This document shows positions 14,106 through 16,645 of a DNA stretch of 16,645 nucleotides, piece after piece. The DNA is taken from the NCBI GenBank assembly GCA_946479435.1, contig CAMLFX010000076.1, positions 1 to 16,645 of the forward strand, read 5' to 3'. Below the pieces are notes generated by a model. The model did no database searches. It saw only the letters and a program-made list of their open reading frames with translations, and was not told the DNA's origin. The DNA comes from an uncultured Sphingobacteriales bacterium. GTDB taxonomy: Bacteria > Bacteroidota > Bacteroidia > Chitinophagales > Chitinophagaceae. Made by a program: the position numbers and the translations under genes. Each line of letters starts with the position of its first letter. The first letter of the stretch is position 1.

Positions 14106-14137
14106 CAAATGTAAGCGGGTATTTGTACGCCTCCAAA
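14106..14137 (-). promoter_or_regulatory. Promoter of mlaF, abutting the start codon
   Basis: On the minus strand TTTG (14137-14134), a 20-base spacer and TACATTTG (14113-14106) match the consensus at both boxes. The -7 box ends only 4 bases before the ATG at 14101, so the transcript would start at or near the first codon. Translation may be leaderless, or may begin at the Met at codon 4. Confidence 0.5.
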
Positions 14138-14226
14138 CAGCAGGGTAAATAATTGTGCCATAGGCACTTGGATAACAATTTTGACTGGAAACAAGCAGCC
14201 TGATGTTACATGTGTAAATTTGTATG

Positions 14227-14369
14227 TGTTGTTCAATTTTGTTGAAAAAAGAGAAAAAATAAAAAAATTTCCGTGCGACAATCGGGTACTGAAACCATTT
14301 GGGGTGGCGGTGTGCAGGGCTAAATTGTAGCGCGACTGTTTTTTCATGATTGAACAAAATTGAACAACA
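14227..14369. repeat. Long imperfect hairpin with 17-bp perfect arms
   Basis: TGTTGTTCAATTTTGTT (14227-14243) recurs as its exact reverse complement at 14353-14369, with 109 bases between. Inside, a second pairing is possible: GCGACAAT (14275-14282) with ATTGT-AG-CGC (14324-14333), plus A-runs (14244-14259) facing a T-run (14339-14345). The right arm contains ATTGAACA twice, 10 bases apart. On the plus strand a TAAATTTG -7 element ends 4 bases before the left arm, and the right arm is followed by TATTTTGTTTTG. This suits a structured RNA of about 145-160 bases, a paired operator, or a MITE-like element. Confidence 0.6.
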
Positions 14370-14455
14370 TATTTTGTTTTGTATATGCATTATACTTAAA
14401 AAACAAATATACAACAATTTGTCAAATAAATAAACTACCCTAATGTTCCAGGCAG

Positions 14456-14989
14456 CTAGTACCAGGTAGCCATAAGATCATCAGTACGCCATGATGGCAT
14501 GGGCCCATCGTACTCAAATACTTCCACGAAACGGAAGCCCAGTTTTTCAAGCACATGCCTTGAGGCGCCATTACCTACATCAGTCATAGCATAAACCGGT
14601 TTGAAGCCCAGCACATTAATGCCATATTCAAGCGATGCCTTACCGGCTTCAGATGCCACACCTTTGTTCCAGGAGCTGCGCTTCAGGCGGTAACCGAAAT
14701 CGTAATAATTGACATGGCCATTCACTGGTTCGGTCATTAACCTAAACCCTACCCAACCGACCATTTCATTGGTTTGTTTACCTACCACAGCCCAGCGGCA
14801 TATGCCATTATCGGCACGCTGCTTAAGCAGCATAGTTATATAGTTGCGTACCTCTTCGCGTGTTTGCATAGGCTTATTACCCAGGTAGCGGTGCACTTCA
14901 GGATCACTATCCATTTCAAACATATCCGCTTCGTCTGCAAGAGTGATATCGCGGATTACAAAGCGGGGTGTTTCAAGATGAATTGACAT
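14456..14989 (-). CDS. GNAT family N-acetyltransferase, RimJ/RimL-like
   Basis: This 177-residue protein has the GNAT fold of the RimJ/RimL branch. It begins with ETPRFVIRDITLADEADMFEM (strand one and helix one) and continues with EMVGWVGFR at 75-83. The acetyl-CoA binding loop is at 104-115 (RSSWNKGVASEA), and N140 and S143 lie in NGASRHVLEKLGF, a common end of the family. It would transfer an acetyl group to an amine, perhaps a protein N-terminus, small molecule or antibiotic; the substrate cannot be told. Length is normal. It is divergent from the SIR2-like gene, 34 bases away, and is separated from mlaF by the gene-free region. Base composition matches the core genes. Confidence 0.92.
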   Translation of the reverse strand: MSIHLETPRFVIRDITLADEADMFEMDSDPEVHRYLGNKPMQTREEVRNYITMLLKQRADNGICRWAVVGKQTNEMVGWVGFRLMTEPVNGHVNYYDFGYRLKRSSWNKGVASEAGKASLEYGINVLGFKPVYAMTDVGNGASRHVLEKLGFRFVEVFEYDGPMPSWRTDDLMATWY

Positions 14990-15023
14990 GATTAATTTTT
15001 AAATTTACATTATATAAAGTACT

Positions 15024-16025
15024 ATGACTAAAAATAAAGTGGCTTACCTAATAGGTGCAGGTGCAAGTTTTGGAGCGATAAAATTAGCCAAAGATTTAGG
15101 ATCAGATATGATAGTCGTCTCAGAAAGGATATTAAACTATTTCAATAATGCATCTGACAAAGATCAAATTAATCTAAAACAACTATCAGATAAACTAAAA
15201 GAATATGGCACTGTTGCAAAAGGGCATTTTACAATTGATACGTATGCAAAGAAATTATTAGTCAGAAATGAAGGCAAAAAGTTGCATGAACTCAAGAGTG
15301 TGATTTCAATTTACTTTATGATTTCCTCGCTATTTGATAATTATAAATGCGATAGCCGTTACGACTCTTTCTGGGCATCTATTATAAACGAAAATGGTAG
15401 CCTTCCTAAAAACATACAAATGATCTCTTGGAACTATGACGCCCAAATAGAATGTTCATTATTGGAATATTATAGCGATTATCGGCAAGTTGAAAATTGG
15501 CTAAATCTTCAAATTAATTCCAGACAATTGAAGTTCACAAATGACCATGATGGATTTACTTTGTATAAATTAAATGGCTCTGCAAATAAAACTTCATACC
15601 AAATGGATTATAATCGCTTTATGCGAAAGAATATTGACAATTACACTAAAGACAATTTAGACACCAAGATTTTTGAGTTTGCCAATGTATTTAATGATAT
15701 GATGAACAAAATAAAAAATCCAGACATAATGTTTGCTTGGGAATTGTCAACAGGTGGAGGGGAAACAGAAAAGTCGTTAGTTAGTTGTGCACATGACTGT
15801 ATCAAAGATGCTAAAACACTTGTGATAATAGGCTACTCATTCCCCTTCTTTAATAGAAAAATTGATAGAGAGCTTTTCAAGGACATTATTTTTGACAATA
15901 TATATATTCAGGATCCCAATGCTGATTCGGTATTCGAAAGTATTGAATCAGTAGGTATTCAGTTTAAAGAATATAAACTGTTAAGCAATCTAACTGATAG
16001 ATTTTATTTGCCTCCTAATTTATAA
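15024..16025 (+). CDS. SIR2-like domain protein, possible defence NADase
   Basis: This 333-residue protein has a SIR2-like fold. The nucleotide-binding loop YLIGAGAS is at 8-15, SWNYDAQIE at 135-143 (the Asn-Tyr-Asp of SIR2-like NADases), KLNGSAN at 182-188, and VIIGYSFPFFNRKID at 267-281, a late motif of the fold. TIDTYAKKL at 70-78 is a phrase I recall from similar Bacteroidota proteins. At KLNG, canonical SIR2 enzymes have His-Gly, so the usual catalytic His is Asn184 here. Family members act as NAD-cleaving effectors in phage defence (for example ThsA of Thoeris and the DSR proteins). No second domain or partner gene is present. The gene is clearly A/T-rich (17 and 19 G+C in two 60-base lines, against 30 in a GNAT line), suggesting transfer. 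Defence is inferred from family only. Confidence 0.8.
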   Translation: MTKNKVAYLIGAGASFGAIKLAKDLGSDMIVVSERILNYFNNASDKDQINLKQLSDKLKEYGTVAKGHFTIDTYAKKLLVRNEGKKLHELKSVISIYFMISSLFDNYKCDSRYDSFWASIINENGSLPKNIQMISWNYDAQIECSLLEYYSDYRQVENWLNLQINSRQLKFTNDHDGFTLYKLNGSANKTSYQMDYNRFMRKNIDNYTKDNLDTKIFEFANVFNDMMNKIKNPDIMFAWELSTGGGETEKSLVSCAHDCIKDAKTLVIIGYSFPFFNRKIDRELFKDIIFDNIYIQDPNADSVFESIESVGIQFKEYKLLSNLTDRFYLPPNL

Positions 16026-16057
16026 CTATATTAAAATACACTATCTTAAACTCTCAA

Positions 16058-16076
16058 TAGCATCTACAATATGCTA
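16058..16076. terminator. Weak hairpin between convergent genes
   Basis: TAGCAT (16058-16063) and ATGCTA (16071-16076) form a 6-bp stem with a 7-base loop, 32 bases after the SIR2-like stop. The right arm contains the stop codon of the lipoprotein gene on the other strand. It is weak in GC, with A/T-rich flanks, so termination here is only possible. Confidence 0.3.
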
Positions 16077-16448
16077 ATTATTTTGAGATCTAAGTGTAGC
16101 ATATAAAGTAACCACTTCTCTATATTTTGAATTTTCTATTTGTCCCATTCTATTTACTTCTTCCAGTATCTCTAAATTCGCAACTTCGATACCTTCATCA
16201 TGCAATGCACCTTGCGCTTTTGAAGTCCATTCGGCAATACTGTCTTTCGGCTCGCCATAACTAGTTGCTAATTTATTTAAGAGTACCTTCATCCTAATAA
16301 CTTTAATATCAGAAGTATCTATAAAACCTTTAGCATCAAGTATACCTAATCGTTGCTCAAGTGGCATATCCTCAGCACTTGCCTGTTTTATTTCAGAAGT
16401 ACAAGATGATATTAATAAGCTTACAAGTATAACAAAGTTGAATTTCAT
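16074..16448 (-). CDS. Small lipoprotein of unknown function
   Basis: This is a 124-residue protein with a lipoprotein signal: MKFNFVILVSLLISSC, lipobox ISSC with Cys16. The mature part is mainly helical and charged, for example KVIRMKVLLNKLATSY (49-64) and EILEEVNRMGQ (93-103). I do not recognise a family. It starts 11 bases after the stop of the acyl-CoA carboxylase subunit gene, so it is probably read from that transcript; no TAnnTTTG box was found in the gap. Its A/T-rich composition resembles the neighbouring SIR2-like gene rather than the core genes. A role linked to either neighbour cannot be shown. Confidence 0.72.
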   Translation of the reverse strand: MKFNFVILVSLLISSCTSEIKQASAEDMPLEQRLGILDAKGFIDTSDIKVIRMKVLLNKLATSYGEPKDSIAEWTSKAQGALHDEGIEVANLEILEEVNRMGQIENSKYREVVTLYATLRSQNN

Positions 16449-16459
16449 AATATCAATTT

Positions 16460-16645
16460 TTACACCTGAAAAACCCCCGTCTTAAATTCTTTTATTTCAG
16501 GATTATGATTAGCGGCATTGATACCTTCTGATATAACACGGCGGGTTTCGGCAGGGTCAATTATCTCATCGACCCAGAGCCTTGCAGCAGCGTAGTATGC
16601 CGATGTTTGCGCATCGTATTTATCCATAATCTGCTTCAGCATTTC
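16460..16645 (-). CDS. Acyl-CoA carboxylase beta subunit (carboxyltransferase), 3' end
   Basis: Only the last 61 residues are in the window; the gene runs off the right edge. The segment YYAAARLWVDEIIDPAETRR, then GINAANHNPEIKEF and the end GVFQV, match the C-terminus of the carboxyltransferase (beta) subunit of biotin-dependent acyl-CoA carboxylases, most like methylcrotonyl-CoA carboxylase of leucine breakdown. RLWVDxIIDP, AANH and the end in xQV are the points I recognise. Propionyl-CoA or a general acyl-CoA carboxylase is possible, since the catalytic core is not visible. It is followed at 11 bases by the small lipoprotein gene on the same strand. Confidence 0.82.
   Translation of the reverse strand, partial: EMLKQIMDKYDAQTSAYYAAARLWVDEIIDPAETRRVISEGINAANHNPEIKEFKTGVFQV

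Larger units (their letters stand above)
14102..14455. other. 354-base gene-free region rich in inverted repeats
   Basis: No convincing gene was found; the 107-residue frame on the minus strand here lacks any family resemblance and crosses the repeats. The region holds the mlaF promoter (14106-14137), a 5-bp hairpin GTGCC-ATA-GGCAC (14155-14167) inside a wider AATTGT/ACAATT pair (14151-14180), the long inverted repeat at 14227-14369, and two further exact TAnnTTTG elements: TAAATTTG on the plus strand (14215-14222) and TATATTTG on the minus strand (14411 to 14404). Confidence 0.5.

Noticed and set aside
13521..14114. 197-codon plus-strand open frame opposite mlaF
   Set aside because: Ser/Phe-rich composition from the complement of a conserved ATPase; a shadow.
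14299..14318. G-rich stretch with several GG pairs inside the long inverted repeat
   Set aside because: Only two-tetrad quadruplexes could form and the stretch lies in the loop region; not enough to claim a quadruplex.
14094..14417. 107-codon minus-strand frame (and an overlapping 80-codon frame) upstream of mlaF
   Set aside because: Both cross the inverted repeats and A/T runs, have no recognisable motif and overlap the mlaF start; more likely non-coding.
1..16645. CRISPR array, insertion sequence, integrase, attachment site or toxin-antitoxin pair
   Set aside because: No regularly spaced repeats, transposase or integrase frames, duplicated ends beside a tRNA, or paired toxin and antitoxin genes were seen.

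Overview
The window looks like chromosomal DNA from a member of the Bacteroidota, most likely the Chitinophagales/Chitinophagaceae. The evidence is a C-terminal type IX secretion sorting domain, the rpmB-rpmG-DUF4295 cluster, the Bacteroidota families DUF4294 and DUF6427-like, a bacillithiol deacetylase (BshB1), and repeated promoter candidates of the Bacteroidota type (TTG, then about 16-20 bases, then TAnnTTTG). Most 5' leaders appear short and lack obvious Shine-Dalgarno sequences. No IS element, integrase, CRISPR array, tRNA or rRNA was seen.

Layout, left to right. (1) 71-2287, minus strand: DUF4294 protein, bshB1, then rpmB, rpmG and a 56-residue DUF4295 protein, with a good promoter before rpmB. 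(2) 2434-10781, plus strand: a tiny lipoprotein with an internal repeat, a DCC-type (DUF393) thiol protein, a secreted 484-residue protein of unknown function, a polytopic membrane protein, purQ, a full-length DsbD-like reductase, then after a hairpin a COG2509-type FAD protein and an Asn-rich lipoprotein. (3) 10797-12028: a shared bidirectional terminator, a 50-residue acidic small ORF, a textbook terminator, and sucD with its promoter, all read on the minus strand. (4) 12029-13303: a gene-poor stretch holding an unassigned terminator hairpin, then a T9SS-secreted protein. (5) 13325-14989, minus strand: a lone mlaF-type ATPase, a 354-base gene-free region with a striking long inverted repeat, and a GNAT acetyltransferase. 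(6) 15024-16645: an AT-rich SIR2-like gene on the plus strand, then an AT-rich lipoprotein and the 3' end of an acyl-CoA carboxylase beta subunit on the minus strand.

Most of the window is core metabolism and envelope biology: translation, purine synthesis (PurQ), the TCA cycle (SucD), thiol and redox handling (BshB1, DsbD, DCC protein), lipid trafficking (MlaF) and branched-chain or acyl-CoA carboxylation. The accessory-looking part is the SIR2-like gene, whose composition differs from the genes to its left and whose family includes NAD-depleting phage-defence effectors. Here it stands alone and has Asn where the canonical SIR2 His is expected. The other unexplained structures are the 17-bp inverted repeat around a 109-base interior at 14227-14369, a palindrome lying on a promoter at 10248-10268, the small acidic ORF boxed between terminators, and two genes whose promoter element almost touches the start codon. 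I see no complete multi-gene system that I could call new; these are leads rather than established discoveries.
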